NCBI GenBank assembly: GCA_020428535.1
Contig: JAGQMS010000003.1
Location: 1 to 64,000 of the forward strand
Direction of reading: 5' to 3'
DNA length: 64,000 nucleotides
Origin: Candidatus Saccharimonadota bacterium
GTDB lineage: Bacteria; Patescibacteriota; Saccharimonadia; Saccharimonadales; JAGQMS01
Part shown: piece after piece, positions 6,164 through 16,700 of the stretch
How positions within the stretch are numbered: position 1 is the first letter of the stretch
Layout: each line of letters begins with the position of its first letter
Translations under genes and position numbers: made by a program
The notes under the pieces: generated by a model
Seen by the model: the letters and a program-made list of their open reading frames with translations, nothing else
Told to the model about the DNA's origin: nothing
Databases searched by the model: none

Positions 6164-9100
6164 ATGAATAAGATGAAAAAAATGATGACGCGTGCAGCGC
6201 TATTCTGCCTCACAGCCATTACTATATCCGGCTTAAGTTTGCCGTTAATAGAAATATTTAGCGGCAAAGCACAGGCCGCCGCACCTGCATCATTGAATAT
6301 CGATGGTACGGAATGTAAATTAAGTATCGTTGAGATTCCTCAGTACGAACTCGCCATTGGAGGCATACATTTCCCCGAAGCACCCTCTACCGATATATTT
6401 GGCGTAGGAAAGGTGTACAGACCCTTAAACTGGTATTTTGATGGCCTGGCCAATGAGATAGGTGACTACAGCTCTGTTAAGAATAACGCCTCAATCGTAA
6501 ATGACTTGAATTCATTATCTAATCTTGCAAACAATACTAGTCAGCAACCAACTTCAAATAACGGAAGTATCGTTACAGTTTCTGAGATAAAGGCGGTAGC
6601 AATTTTATTTGACGCCGTACAGGCCGGAAATGGAGACCCTCAGAAAGCCTGCAGGAATGTTCCAAATGTTCTTTTTTCAAGACCTAGTGCCCCAAATCAG
6701 TTTATAGGCACAATAAAAGGCTATGGCGATCTTATAGTTGGAACACTCGACGCCACGGCCAAAAAAATTACATTTACAAATAGTGTAAGCGGAGGTACCG
6801 TCTACAATGTGGGGGGTGATAATGCGATCTTTTCCAGGCCCGAATTAAATGGAGTTCAACAAGTTGGTTTTTGCTCAGACTCTCCCACCGGTACCGCATA
6901 TTCCGCATGCATGACAGCATATGTAGTTGATTTTAATACAATCACTTACCGTGGTGAGACCTATAAGCTAAAAGAGTGGAAGGGCGACCAGTCCGTTAGG
7001 ATGGACTATGTACTTGACCCAACAACGTCAATTGCAAGGGGCAACTTGATATCATCTTGTTCGGCACTTCCTATGTTTAGAATCGACGGGGATAGTACTG
7101 ATAAATTAAAAGAACTTACCCTTGATGGTCGAACTGTATCTGGCCAACTAAAGGGTTTCGCCGATCAGCTATCGGCATTAAAAAACGAAACTGGTACTAC
7201 AAATATTACTTACTTGGATATCCTGCCGCCCTATTCAAGTTGTTTCCTTCAGCGTGAAAACGATTCGACACCAGTAGAATTACACAGCTTACAAAATTTT
7301 CTTAATATTTCAACTTTTTTCCAAAAAGACGGGGTTGCAATAATTAGACCTAATAATCCAGGAAACAATGAAAAGAATCTTTCGCAACAATTTACAGTAG
7401 ACCCCAATGATCCGCTTTTGTACATTATTGGCGAAGCAGATAAAAAAGCGGGCGATTGTTCTATAAGCAATGGTCCAATGAACATACGTTTTGAATCTGA
7501 CCCGATGCAAGAAACCGTAGAAGGAAAATACGTTCCCGCCTATTGGACTTTCCCTAACTACAGAGGAGACTGTGCTGCCCTTGGGGCGCCGATAATGGTT
7601 AAAATTGCGACCGTTAACTCATCAGATACTCTTGAACAGGCCATTGCTGACGGTGCCGGCTTGGGGGACACCGCCGCAACTGGAGACCAGGCACCTAAGT
7701 GTGAGGACATCGGAGGTCTTGCTTGGATACTCTGTAAGATACTGGATGGTATGGATGCCGTTGCTTCATACGCTGAAGATCAAATCAGCAGCTTTTTATT
7801 CGTTGATCCAAAAATGTTTACAAATGTTGACCCCATAAGCCCAAATGGCAAAAATGGAATTTATAACGCTTGGTCTACGTTCCGCTCTTTGTCGACGGTA
7901 ATCATTGTTATCATCGCCTTAATAATGATTTTTTCTGAAGCAATGGGTCAAGGTGTTTTTGACAATTATTCAGTTAAAAAATTACTGCCCAGACTTTTAA
8001 TTGCAGGGATCGCAATTCAACTTTCGTGGTTTATTATGACCCAGTTAGTTAATATATTTAATATCCTTGGTAACGGAATAGGCAACCTGTTAATAAATCC
8101 GTTCGGCCTAGAGGCGAGCAAGGGGATGAAGGAGCTCATTGCCGACAGGGGATATATTATCTCTGGCGCTCAAGGTACAATTCTTGGGCTTATGGCTGCC
8201 GGGGTAACGATTGCACTACTATTCTCGGCACTTGGGCTTGGAATTATGATTGTGGCTGCACTTGCCGTAGCACTTGCCACTCTAGTAATCAGAAACTTGT
8301 TGATCTACTTGGGCGTCGTATTCGCACCGGTTGCGTTAGCTTTATCTGTTTTGCCCGGAACTCAGAAAGCGTCAAAGTTTTGGTGGGAATCGTTCGAAAA
8401 GGCCTTAATGATGTATCCGCTGGTGATGGCGTTATTCGCTGCAGGCAAGATCATGGCATATCTAATTCTTCAAGCAGGTAATCCTGAAGAGGGCATAAAA
8501 AGTATCTACATTATCGCAGCTATCATAGCGTGGTATGCTCCACTATTTTTGTTCCCTAAGGCCCTACAAAGGGGCGGGCAAATTATGGGCAAAGTTGCTG
8601 GATTTGCAAATGACAAGAGCAAGGGCATATTTGACCGGGCCAATAAATGGAATCAAGGCAGGAGAGATAAAAGGAAAACGTTTAATAAACAACTTCGGCA
8701 AGAACGCAGAGTTGCGGATCTTAACTCAGATAATCCGATAAAAGCTGGCTGGGCAAGGAATAGAATGAAGGCGGCTCAAGGTGCTACAGGTGTTGGAATG
8801 TACGTAGGTAGGCACTCTGGAGCGAAAAGAGATCGAGCGTCAGGAAGCATACAGAGCGTGGCTATAGCTGCGCACAAAAAAGCAGTTGAAGAAGAGTCCG
8901 TTAAGTATGCGAGCTTCTCTTCTGGGGATCAAAAAGATGTACTAGTAAAGATTGCAAATGATGCAAACCAGTCACTGGCTACCCGCCAAGCAGCCACCGA
9001 ACGATTGATTCAACTTAAAGATACGTCGAGATTGCAGAATATAGCATCTGGGGGTGGTTACGATGTTCTTAAAAGGTCGTTGGATGGTGGAAAATATAGT

Positions 9101-9673
9101 GACGTAAAAGAATTTGCACCTCATCTTGTTAACGGTGGACCGCTAAATCCAAGCAACACTTCGTTTACGGGAGATGGTGGGGTAGCTTCAAATATCGCGT
9201 CAGTCGAAGCCACGTCTAAGTGGAGCACTCAAACTTGGCAGCTTGCTTTAAATAGCGGGAATCCATTTGTGAGTCAAAGAGCGGCACAGCTTAGGGGGGA
9301 TGCAAAATTATGGAATACGTTAGGTGGCGAAACACAGCAACTAATTGAGCAACACCTTTCATCATCACCTCCACCTACACCTCCTCCGCCTCCACCTACA
9401 CCATCAGATGTACGCCTGAAGCGATCAATTGAGTATATCGGTGACTTTGAGAATCTCAAGTTATATAAATATCGGTATATCTGGTCAGATACATATTATG
9501 TGGGTGTTATGGCGCAGGATCTTCTAGAAACCCACCCCGAAGCATTAACTATCGATAAATACGGTTACTACCACGTGGACTACTTAAGGCTAGGTATAAA
9601 GCTACAAACCTATGAAGAATGGCTGGAGAATCAAAAGAATGGGGCCGAGGTGGCAGAGGTCGCACAAAGCTAG
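6164..9673 (+). CDS. VirB6/TrbL-like T4SS channel protein with C-terminal Peptidase_S74 domain
   Basis: This very large protein (about 1169 residues from ATG 6164) has a signal peptide ending near AQA. An exported N-terminal region of about 500 residues follows, then a polytopic block at roughly residues 575-810 with six or more helices, as in VirB6/TrbL inner-membrane channel proteins. A basic cytosolic-type region (RRDKRKTFNKQLRQERR) and a helical stretch come next, then a Pro-rich linker (SPPPTPPPPPPTPS). The last 80 residues read SDVRLKRSIEYIG...VGVMAQDLLETHPEAL...VDYLRLG, the pattern of Peptidase_S74, the intramolecular chaperone of phage tail fibres. The Ser and Lys five residues apart match the self-cleavage dyad. 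The start codon is uncertain among four nearby ATGs (6164-6187). Confidence 0.75.
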   Translation: MNKMKKMMTRAALFCLTAITISGLSLPLIEIFSGKAQAAAPASLNIDGTECKLSIVEIPQYELAIGGIHFPEAPSTDIFGVGKVYRPLNWYFDGLANEIGDYSSVKNNASIVNDLNSLSNLANNTSQQPTSNNGSIVTVSEIKAVAILFDAVQAGNGDPQKACRNVPNVLFSRPSAPNQFIGTIKGYGDLIVGTLDATAKKITFTNSVSGGTVYNVGGDNAIFSRPELNGVQQVGFCSDSPTGTAYSACMTAYVVDFNTITYRGETYKLKEWKGDQSVRMDYVLDPTTSIARGNLISSCSALPMFRIDGDSTDKLKELTLDGRTVSGQLKGFADQLSALKNETGTTNITYLDILPPYSSCFLQRENDSTPVELHSLQNFLNISTFFQKDGVAIIRPNNPGNNEKNLSQQFTVDPNDPLLYIIGEADKKAGDCSISNGPMNIRFESDPMQETVEGKYVPAYWTFPNYRGDCAALGAPIMVKIATVNSSDTLEQAIADGAGLGDTAATGDQAPKCEDIGGLAWILCKILDGMDAVASYAEDQISSFLFVDPKMFTNVDPISPNGKNGIYNAWSTFRSLSTVIIVIIALIMIFSEAMGQGVFDNYSVKKLLPRLLIAGIAIQLSWFIMTQLVNIFNILGNGIGNLLINPFGLEASKGMKELIADRGYIISGAQGTILGLMAAGVTIALLFSALGLGIMIVAALAVALATLVIRNLLIYLGVVFAPVALALSVLPGTQKASKFWWESFEKALMMYPLVMALFAAGKIMAYLILQAGNPEEGIKSIYIIAAIIAWYAPLFLFPKALQRGGQIMGKVAGFANDKSKGIFDRANKWNQGRRDKRKTFNKQLRQERRVADLNSDNPIKAGWARNRMKAAQGATGVGMYVGRHSGAKRDRASGSIQSVAIAAHKKAVEEESVKYASFSSGDQKDVLVKIANDANQSLATRQAATERLIQLKDTSRLQNIASGGGYDVLKRSLDGGKYSDVKEFAPHLVNGGPLNPSNTSFTGDGGVASNIASVEATSKWSTQTWQLALNSGNPFVSQRAAQLRGDAKLWNTLGGETQQLIEQHLSSSPPPTPPPPPPTPSDVRLKRSIEYIGDFENLKLYKYRYIWSDTYYVGVMAQDLLETHPEALTIDKYGYYHVDYLRLGIKLQTYEEWLENQKNGAEVAEVAQS

Positions 9674-9725
9674 ACTGTTGAAGTTCGCTCATATAAACTA
9701 GACATAGCGTTAGAGGTTTATATAA

Positions 9726-10865
9726 ATGTCAGAATATAAAGTATTACAAGATATCGAGGGCGAAGACCATATTATTGGTTGGCTGACCCCCAGGCAAACT
9801 ATCTACGCTGCGATTGTGGTTGTTTCGTTGATACTGGCATATGTTATGGGTAGGTTAAATTTTCTATTGGCTGTACCATGGATCATCCCAATTGGTTTCT
9901 TCGGCTTTTTGGCGGCACCGCTTGGCAAGGATCAACCGAATGATGTGTGGGCGGCGGCACAGATTCGCTTTTACTTCAAAAGCCGGAAACGCCTATGGGA
10001 TCAGTCGGGTATGGAGGATTTAGTAAAGATCACAGCACCCAAAAAAGTTGAAAAAATATATACCGATGGTCTTGATCAAACACAAGTTCGGAGCAGGTTG
10101 CAAGCACTTTCAAGCACCATAGATAGTCGTGGATGGGCGATTAAAGGTGCGGCTTTGAGTATGCCTGTTATGAACAACCCGTACGGCGACAATGCCGATG
10201 ACAGGCTACTAGAATCCAACGCACTCCCTCAGGAGGTGCCGACATCAGACATCACTGAAGCGGATGATATTCTCGACACCGACAATGCCATGGCTCAGCG
10301 TCTTGAAGAGCAAATAAAGATCCAGGAGCAAAAGCGCATGGATCAAGTTAAGCAACGTATCGCTAGCACCCAAACTCAGCCAGCTAGCCAGCCACAAGCT
10401 CAGAACACTCCTCAAGATTTCTATTTTATGCAACAGCCTGCACAGACCGGACCAGTTCAGAGCCAAGAACCACCTGTTCAGTTAGCGACGTTTAGCTCGC
10501 AAATAGTTGCCCCAGGCGCTCAACCCAGTGAAGCCTCTACAAATATCCCCGCCGAACAAAGTTCAACAGTTTCTCAAGTTGATGAACAGGCACTGCTAGA
10601 AAAGATCCGAAAAGAGAGAGAGGCTACTTCACAGATGAGCCAAAGCCACATGAGAGTCATTAAAACACCACAGCAACTAGCCGAAGAGCAGGCTATGCAA
10701 GAGAAACAAAGAAAAGAAGCCGAACAAAAGACTGCCCAAGCTACCGCACCAGATGCTATACTTAAGCAGTTATCTCAGTCAGACTTAAAGGTGTCCACCA
10801 TCAGTTCAGTCGCAAAGAATGCTGAAAAGAAAGATGATGGAGAAGTGGTAATATCGCTGCACTGA
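9726..10865 (+). CDS. PrgI family T4SS protein
   Basis: The 379-residue protein has the PrgI arrangement. A short N-terminus (residues 1-22, ending WLTPRQ) precedes two transmembrane helices (about 25-42 and 46-65), then a basic segment with FYFKSRKRLWDQSG. The rest (residues 90-379) is a long, Gln/Pro-rich cytosolic tail probably disordered. PrgI is the small inner-membrane partner of VirB4 in Gram-positive and CPR T4SSs; classical members have only about 120 residues, so the tail is an extension. A Shine-Dalgarno AGAGG lies upstream. Confidence 0.85.
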   Translation: MSEYKVLQDIEGEDHIIGWLTPRQTIYAAIVVVSLILAYVMGRLNFLLAVPWIIPIGFFGFLAAPLGKDQPNDVWAAAQIRFYFKSRKRLWDQSGMEDLVKITAPKKVEKIYTDGLDQTQVRSRLQALSSTIDSRGWAIKGAALSMPVMNNPYGDNADDRLLESNALPQEVPTSDITEADDILDTDNAMAQRLEEQIKIQEQKRMDQVKQRIASTQTQPASQPQAQNTPQDFYFMQQPAQTGPVQSQEPPVQLATFSSQIVAPGAQPSEASTNIPAEQSSTVSQVDEQALLEKIRKEREATSQMSQSHMRVIKTPQQLAEEQAMQEKQRKEAEQKTAQATAPDAILKQLSQSDLKVSTISSVAKNAEKKDDGEVVISLH

Positions 10866-10924
10866 GTGAGAGTGGTGGGCTAGCCTCGGCATCTACCCTC
10901 AGAAATCAAACGAGGTGAATTGTT

Positions 10925-11767
10925 ATGAACCCAAACATCCAACAACCATCCATGAATCAAGTACCGGGAGCAACCGTAGGACCTGGAATACCCGGTATGC
11001 CGATGCAACCTGGTCAACAGGGGCCTGTTGTACAACCGATAAAATCTAACCCAAATAGTACCCAAAACACCCTGCTAATTAGCGAGATCAGGGATGGAAT
11101 AGTCATAATGAATGATGGTAGTTTCCGAGCAGTGGTTATGTGCCGTAGCATTAACTTTGACCTCATGAGCAATCAAGAGAGAGAAGGTGTGGAATACTCA
11201 TTTCAGGGCTTTTTGAACTCTTTGTACTTTCCGATTCAAATATTCATCCGGTCTCAAAAGATTGATATCAGGCCCTATATTGATAAATTAGACAAGATTC
11301 GATCTGAACATGACAACATGTTGCTAGCGTACCTAATGGAAGATTACATCGACTTTATTTCAAATGTCGCCCAACAAACAAATATTATGGATAAGAAATT
11401 CTACGTAGTTGTACCGTATTTTCCGGTTGTTGGTGCCGACAACATTAAGGAAGTTTCTAAGGGGCTTCTTTCGAGTTTCTTCGAGAAAAAGCAAAAAACC
11501 GTTGTCATTAATGAAGACGATCTTGAAAAAGCCAAGACCGAGCTCCGAAATCGGGTCCAAACAATCATGGCTGGCCTGCAACAGTGCGGAGTGCAAAGCT
11601 TGCCTCTTGATACCCAGGAACTTATTGAACTTTATTATGATGCCTATAACCCTGACACTGCTACACGTCAACAACTCAAGAATTTTAACGATCTTACCGC
11701 GCCTGTGGTAACCAAGGGTCAAGGATTTGCCCAAAACAGCAATCTAGACAGGGAGACGCCAGCATGA
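10925..11767 (+). CDS. VirB4 N-terminal-domain-like T4SS protein
   Basis: The 280-residue protein has no transmembrane helix. After a Gly/Pro/Gln-rich lead (residues 1-45) comes LLISEIRDGIVIMNDGSFRAVV. The following domain resembles the N-terminal substrate or membrane-docking domain of VirB4/TraC ATPases, including FFVVVPYFP-like (KFYVVVPYFP) and Q-x-GVQ-type strands, but there is no Walker motif. It probably pairs with the ATPase encoded 37 nt downstream, so the VirB4 function may be split over two genes. GAGGTG precedes the ATG. Confidence 0.65.
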   Translation: MNPNIQQPSMNQVPGATVGPGIPGMPMQPGQQGPVVQPIKSNPNSTQNTLLISEIRDGIVIMNDGSFRAVVMCRSINFDLMSNQEREGVEYSFQGFLNSLYFPIQIFIRSQKIDIRPYIDKLDKIRSEHDNMLLAYLMEDYIDFISNVAQQTNIMDKKFYVVVPYFPVVGADNIKEVSKGLLSSFFEKKQKTVVINEDDLEKAKTELRNRVQTIMAGLQQCGVQSLPLDTQELIELYYDAYNPDTATRQQLKNFNDLTAPVVTKGQGFAQNSNLDRETPA

Positions 11768-11804
11768 GGCAAAAAGTGATTCACGAATCTATGGAGGTGT
11801 TTTA

Positions 11805-13712
11805 ATGGCATTTGGCAAAAAAAAGGAACAGCCGATAACTGACCCTGTTTTGCTTGCTCAGATGCAACAGCAACAGGAGCAAATGCAGGTTGAAGAAGCC
11901 TTCAGAAAAAGCATTACTGCACTTCGAGATTTCATAGCACCTAGCTCTCTTGAACTACAGAGCACTCACTTTCAGCTCGGTACGCGTTATGCACGAAGCT
12001 ACTACGTATTTGGGTACCCACGCCAGATCTATACAGGTTGGCTGAGTGGCATGATTAACCTTGATGAGATAATCGATATTTCTATGTTTGTGTACCCAAT
12101 CGAAAGCCAGGTGGTTCTCGAAAACCTAAAGAAAAAGGTAACTCAGCTCGAGGCAGACCTCATGACGAATGCCGAAAAAGGACGTGTTCGCGATCCTCAA
12201 AAACAGGCTCAAATCATAGACGCCGAAGAAATGCGAGACAAGCTACAGGTGGGCGAAGAACGCTTCTTCAGATTCTGCTTCTATTTCACAGTCTATGCCC
12301 ATTCAATGGATGAGCTTGAGTTTGTAGCACATAAAGTCGAATCGATGCTTGGCCAACAGCTTGTTTACAGCAAGCCAGCTAGCGCTCAACAAGAACAGGG
12401 CCTCAACAGCACAATCCCACAATGCGTTGACCAGCTCCAGATCCGTCGAAACATGAATACTGGAGCGCTCTCAACAGCCTTCCCATTCACCAGCGCCGAT
12501 CTCACAGATGACAAGGGTATTCTTTACGGTATTAATATGCATAACTCTGGGTTGGTTATTTTTGATCGCTTTAGCCTAGAGAATGCAAACTCTGTGGTGT
12601 TCGCTAAGTCCGGTGCTGGAAAAAGCTTTACGGTGAAGCTTGAGGCACTCAGAAGCATGATGATGGGTATTGAGGTGTTTATTATCGACCCCGAGAACGA
12701 ATATCAGAGGATGTGCGAAGCAGTCGGCGGGGCATACGTGAAACTGTCTTTAAATTCGCCAACTAGACTGAATCCCTTCGACATCCCAACCGTAGTTGAT
12801 GCAGACGAAGCTGACAATGCCCTGAGAAGCAACTTGATAACCCTTCATGGTTTATTGCGCCTGATGATGGGGGGAGCCTCAGCTTCAGCTCAAGGTGCGC
12901 AAAATATCCTAGCCCTAACACCTGTCGAGGAAGGTGATCTTGATGCCGCATTGATCGAAACCTACGCTCGAGCTGGGATTACCAACGACCCCTTAACTCA
13001 TAAGTCCCCGCCACCAACTATATCTGATCTTTATGACACGCTTTTGCATATGGGCGGCACCGGTCCACAACTTGCTCAACGTCTCCGCAAATATACTAGC
13101 GGAACTTTTGCAGGGATATTCTCTCAGCAAAGCAACATTGATATCAACAATCAGATGGTGGTCTTCAATGTGCGCGATCTTGAAGACGAACTCCGACCAG
13201 TCGCTATGTATATCGTTTTGAACTACATCTGGAACAAGACTAAAGCAGACCAACGAAAAAGAATATTGCTAGTAGATGAAGCATGGCAATTAATGAAGTA
13301 TGAGGATAGCGCCAACTTTATGTTCTCTCTAGCAAAACGTGCCAGAAAGTACAGCCTGGGCATTACCACTATCACTCAGGATGTCGAAGATATGATGAGC
13401 TCTAGAATGGGTCGAGCGATTGTGTCGAACGCCTCAATGCAAGTTCTCTTGAAACAATCTACATCAGCGGTTGATGTACTTTCTGACGTGTTCAAGCTCA
13501 CTGGCGAAGAGAAAAAGCGTCTCAGCCAATTCCCGGTTGGTCAAGGATTATTTTTTGCAGGTCAAAATCATGTTCACATTCAGATTTTGGCTAGCCCAAC
13601 GGAGACCGAGCTGATAACCACCAACCCCGCGCAAGTAGCACAGATTGCCCAAGGCGAGCTCGAGGGTCAAGGCACAATTGACCTAAACAATCGCATCTCT
13701 CCGGGGATGTAA
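11805..13712 (+). CDS. virB4: VirB4-family T4SS ATPase
   Basis: The 635-residue cytosolic ATPase powers T4SS assembly and transport. The N-terminal domain (residues 1-230) is followed by the RecA-like domain. Walker A lies at about residues 265-275 (AKSGAGKSFTVK), an IDPENEY motif shortly after, and Walker B at about 485-495 (ILLVDEAWQLM). Downstream GITTITQDVEDMM and a Q-rich switch match VirB4/TraE ATPases. GGAGG lies 9 nt before the ATG. It sits between the VirB4-N-like and M15-type genes in one operon. No VirD4-type coupling ATPase is seen in the window. Confidence 0.93.
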   Translation: MAFGKKKEQPITDPVLLAQMQQQQEQMQVEEAFRKSITALRDFIAPSSLELQSTHFQLGTRYARSYYVFGYPRQIYTGWLSGMINLDEIIDISMFVYPIESQVVLENLKKKVTQLEADLMTNAEKGRVRDPQKQAQIIDAEEMRDKLQVGEERFFRFCFYFTVYAHSMDELEFVAHKVESMLGQQLVYSKPASAQQEQGLNSTIPQCVDQLQIRRNMNTGALSTAFPFTSADLTDDKGILYGINMHNSGLVIFDRFSLENANSVVFAKSGAGKSFTVKLEALRSMMMGIEVFIIDPENEYQRMCEAVGGAYVKLSLNSPTRLNPFDIPTVVDADEADNALRSNLITLHGLLRLMMGGASASAQGAQNILALTPVEEGDLDAALIETYARAGITNDPLTHKSPPPTISDLYDTLLHMGGTGPQLAQRLRKYTSGTFAGIFSQQSNIDINNQMVVFNVRDLEDELRPVAMYIVLNYIWNKTKADQRKRILLVDEAWQLMKYEDSANFMFSLAKRARKYSLGITTITQDVEDMMSSRMGRAIVSNASMQVLLKQSTSAVDVLSDVFKLTGEEKKRLSQFPVGQGLFFAGQNHVHIQILASPTETELITTNPAQVAQIAQGELEGQGTIDLNNRISPGM

Positions 13713-13746
13713 GGTATAATTCAAGTATAAGAGTTCTTGAGGGATC

Positions 13747-16700
13747 ATGCCTGAAAAAATTGAAATTGATGACCAAAAAAGTGAATTCCCCGATGAGAGG
13801 GATGACTTTTATAATGATCAAGATTCAGGCGAACACCTAGTCGACGGACTGGACGAGAAGTATGGAGATAAAGAACTTAAGAATAGACCACTGGACAAAG
13901 ACGGTAATTTGGGCGGTGGACTTAGTGATGCAGAAGCCAATGAAGTTGACGATGACGATGAGGATGAAGATTATTTCACGGGTAATGAGAGAGTAGATAA
14001 GGCTATAGGCTTTGTCAGCGGCGTTCAAAAAGAGAGAAACTCGAGAAGAGGAAGAAGATTATTTATATTCGCTGGACTTTCTGGATTTGTGATGGCTATT
14101 TTGATTGGTTTTCTGATGTTTATGACGATCTACCGTAGCGAACACATTAGAAATCTTTTGTGGGATTATCGTTTTGCTCGTTTTCACTATCAGATAGCAA
14201 AAAGGATACAGTCTAACCTGAGGTCTTTCGAAACAATGAGTCCAGACTCTACCGGAACATTGGATTTTGAGAAGACTACGCTTGGCCAAAAAATAAGAGG
14301 TTACTCCCCCGAAGAAGCGCTAAAATCACTTTCAGACGGAAAGATGAATCTTACAGTTGAGAATGGGGGGGTCTTTGGTGATTCACATATTACCGGATAC
14401 ACCGACCCAGTTACAGGTGAGAAGTATATTAGCGAAAACGCAAAAGTTCGTCCAGATGGGGCAAAAGTTCTACCTGCAGAGGAATTTAGAACACGACTCA
14501 CTGAAACAGCAGGAAGGGTGCTAGAAGGGGCCAAGCACAACAAGTACTTCCAAGGAGAGACAAGAGCGTTACTGGAAAGTAAAGTTAAGGTAACGTTCGG
14601 TGACCGATATCAAAGGATTAAAGATCGGCTAAAAGCAACTGCAACAGAAAAAGGAGTCACCGAAGATAAGCTAACGGACGCTGAACGAAAGTCGTCGGAG
14701 ATAAAGGCACAAAATGAAGTCGCAAACGGCGGTGAGAGTCCGGCGAAGCCTAAGGGGGCCCTTGAAGAAGCGGCCAAAAATGTTGAGGCAGATTTAGCAG
14801 ATGGGATCGGTGACGTATCGCCTGCAACCGTAGCAACTGATGCGGCAACTGCAGCAAGAGTGGCACCGCTGATCGACCCAAGCTCTAGGGTAGGTAGAGT
14901 TGTAACGTCCCTAAAGGGCCCCGTTGAAACATATTCCAATATTAGTACGGGGGTGTTCTTGGTTACAATGGGGTGCATAATAAGGGATGTCGGTCAAAGT
15001 GTTAACGACATGCTGACTACAAGGATTGATTCCGCAATTAGACTTGCAGCCAATGAAGCTGGCTTTGCCGAACAGACAACAAGTGGCGACAATACGGATA
15101 TGTCAATAGTGGCCGATCATGATGCATTTTACGAAAACAGCGAGAAATCAGCTACAATGCAACGCCTCAATGGCACACCCGAGGACGAAATATCCGATAC
15201 TAGTAAGCTAGCTGTTATGGATTTGCCTTTTAAATTCTTTGGAATAGACTTACCTACGATATCAACAATAGCTAGCGTAACTACACAGCTACTCAATACA
15301 GCGGCGGCAACTGCAGCTGGAACTTTAGCGTTTGGCCCAATTGGAGGTATATTTGGAGCCGGATTTTCTTTTATACCCGGCACTGATTCTGTTACTGAAG
15401 ATATGGTCAATTCACTCTGTAAATACATTCTTAAACCCGGAGTTCAGTTTTCTATAATGGCAATAGATTTTGTAGCGCTAGCTGCATCATTTGGTACTTT
15501 GGCTACTGCAGAGGGGGGTGTAAGGGTCGGTATAGAAGCTATAAAAGCAGCAGTAAAGATAGCGGGAGCGGTTGGTATCGGTAAAATTTTATTTGAATAT
15601 GCTTTACCAAAAATGCTATTTGCGATGGCTGGCTCACTTGGTACCATGCTCCCTGGAAGTACACAGAATATGAATAAGCTCGACGTGGGGATGATGGGGT
15701 TGTCGTCTGAATACGGTAAAAATGCAGGGGGCACAGACGTTACCTTGGCCCAAGCTTATAGGGACCAGGAAATTGCTATGAATCTCGTTAAGAAGCAAAC
15801 TTATGAGCAGTATGGAAGGTTCGCTTCGCTCAGCCCCAAGAATCCATATTCGCTAGTCAGTCAACTATCTCTAAGTCTGCCTGGGGACCCCGCATCTATA
15901 CCAGGCGCTATATTTTCAAAATCGTTAGGTTTTATATTTTCAAAATCAGGACTTAGTTCATTGGGGAATTTGATTTCCCCAAAAGCTAAGGCGCTAGGTA
16001 ATGGTTATCTCGAGACTTACGGATACTCCCTAAAGGGCATCCCCGATTCTGTGATGCAAATTGACTCCGTACAAAATGCAATCTACATTGACGGTACGCC
16101 GGGACGCCTTGAAGAAATAAAGTCAAAATACCAGAAGTGTTTTACAGACTCGATATCAACTCAAGCCCTTAACCCTGGCGACTATTCGATGTGTGGTGAT
16201 GAGGACGCCCAACGACTCGGGCTTTACAATATAGACAACTGCGCAGGTGCTGGTTTCCTTGCAAAAGATATTACTTACAACAACTGCTCTATCTTTGAGG
16301 GTGCAGGGGACGCAAAATCAATTAGTTCGGGAACATCATCAGCCTCTGGTAGTGGTTCTGCCAGCACTTCAGGCAATGCAAATATTAGTGGCATCTCGCA
16401 CATAGGAATCGTACCACCTAGTGCCGCTCAGTTAGGTGACTACAAAAAGCCAGGCCTTAAATATGATTGGCAACACATATACATGACTTGGAATGAAAGC
16501 ACCAACCCAAAGTGTCAATGGACTGACAAAGTACCTGCAGGTGCTGAAACTCGACCCGGCAATAACCAGCCTGGCATCAATGCTCTAAATGTGTTCATAG
16601 ACCAGAGGTGGGGTGGCAGATCGGGTACGCACGCTACTTGCAAGGGTGGCCCAGAACCAAAGGGTGTAAGCAAGCACGGCGAAGGAAGAGCGTGGGATTC

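Noticed and set aside
6164-9673. Prophage origin for the S74-containing gene
   Set aside because: No capsid, tail, portal or integrase genes lie nearby; the rest of the protein is a T4SS channel type in a T4SS operon.
14610-15734. Long antisense frames opposite the M15-type gene, rich in Ser, Pro and Ala
   Set aside because: They mirror the codon bias of the real plus-strand gene and have no start signals.
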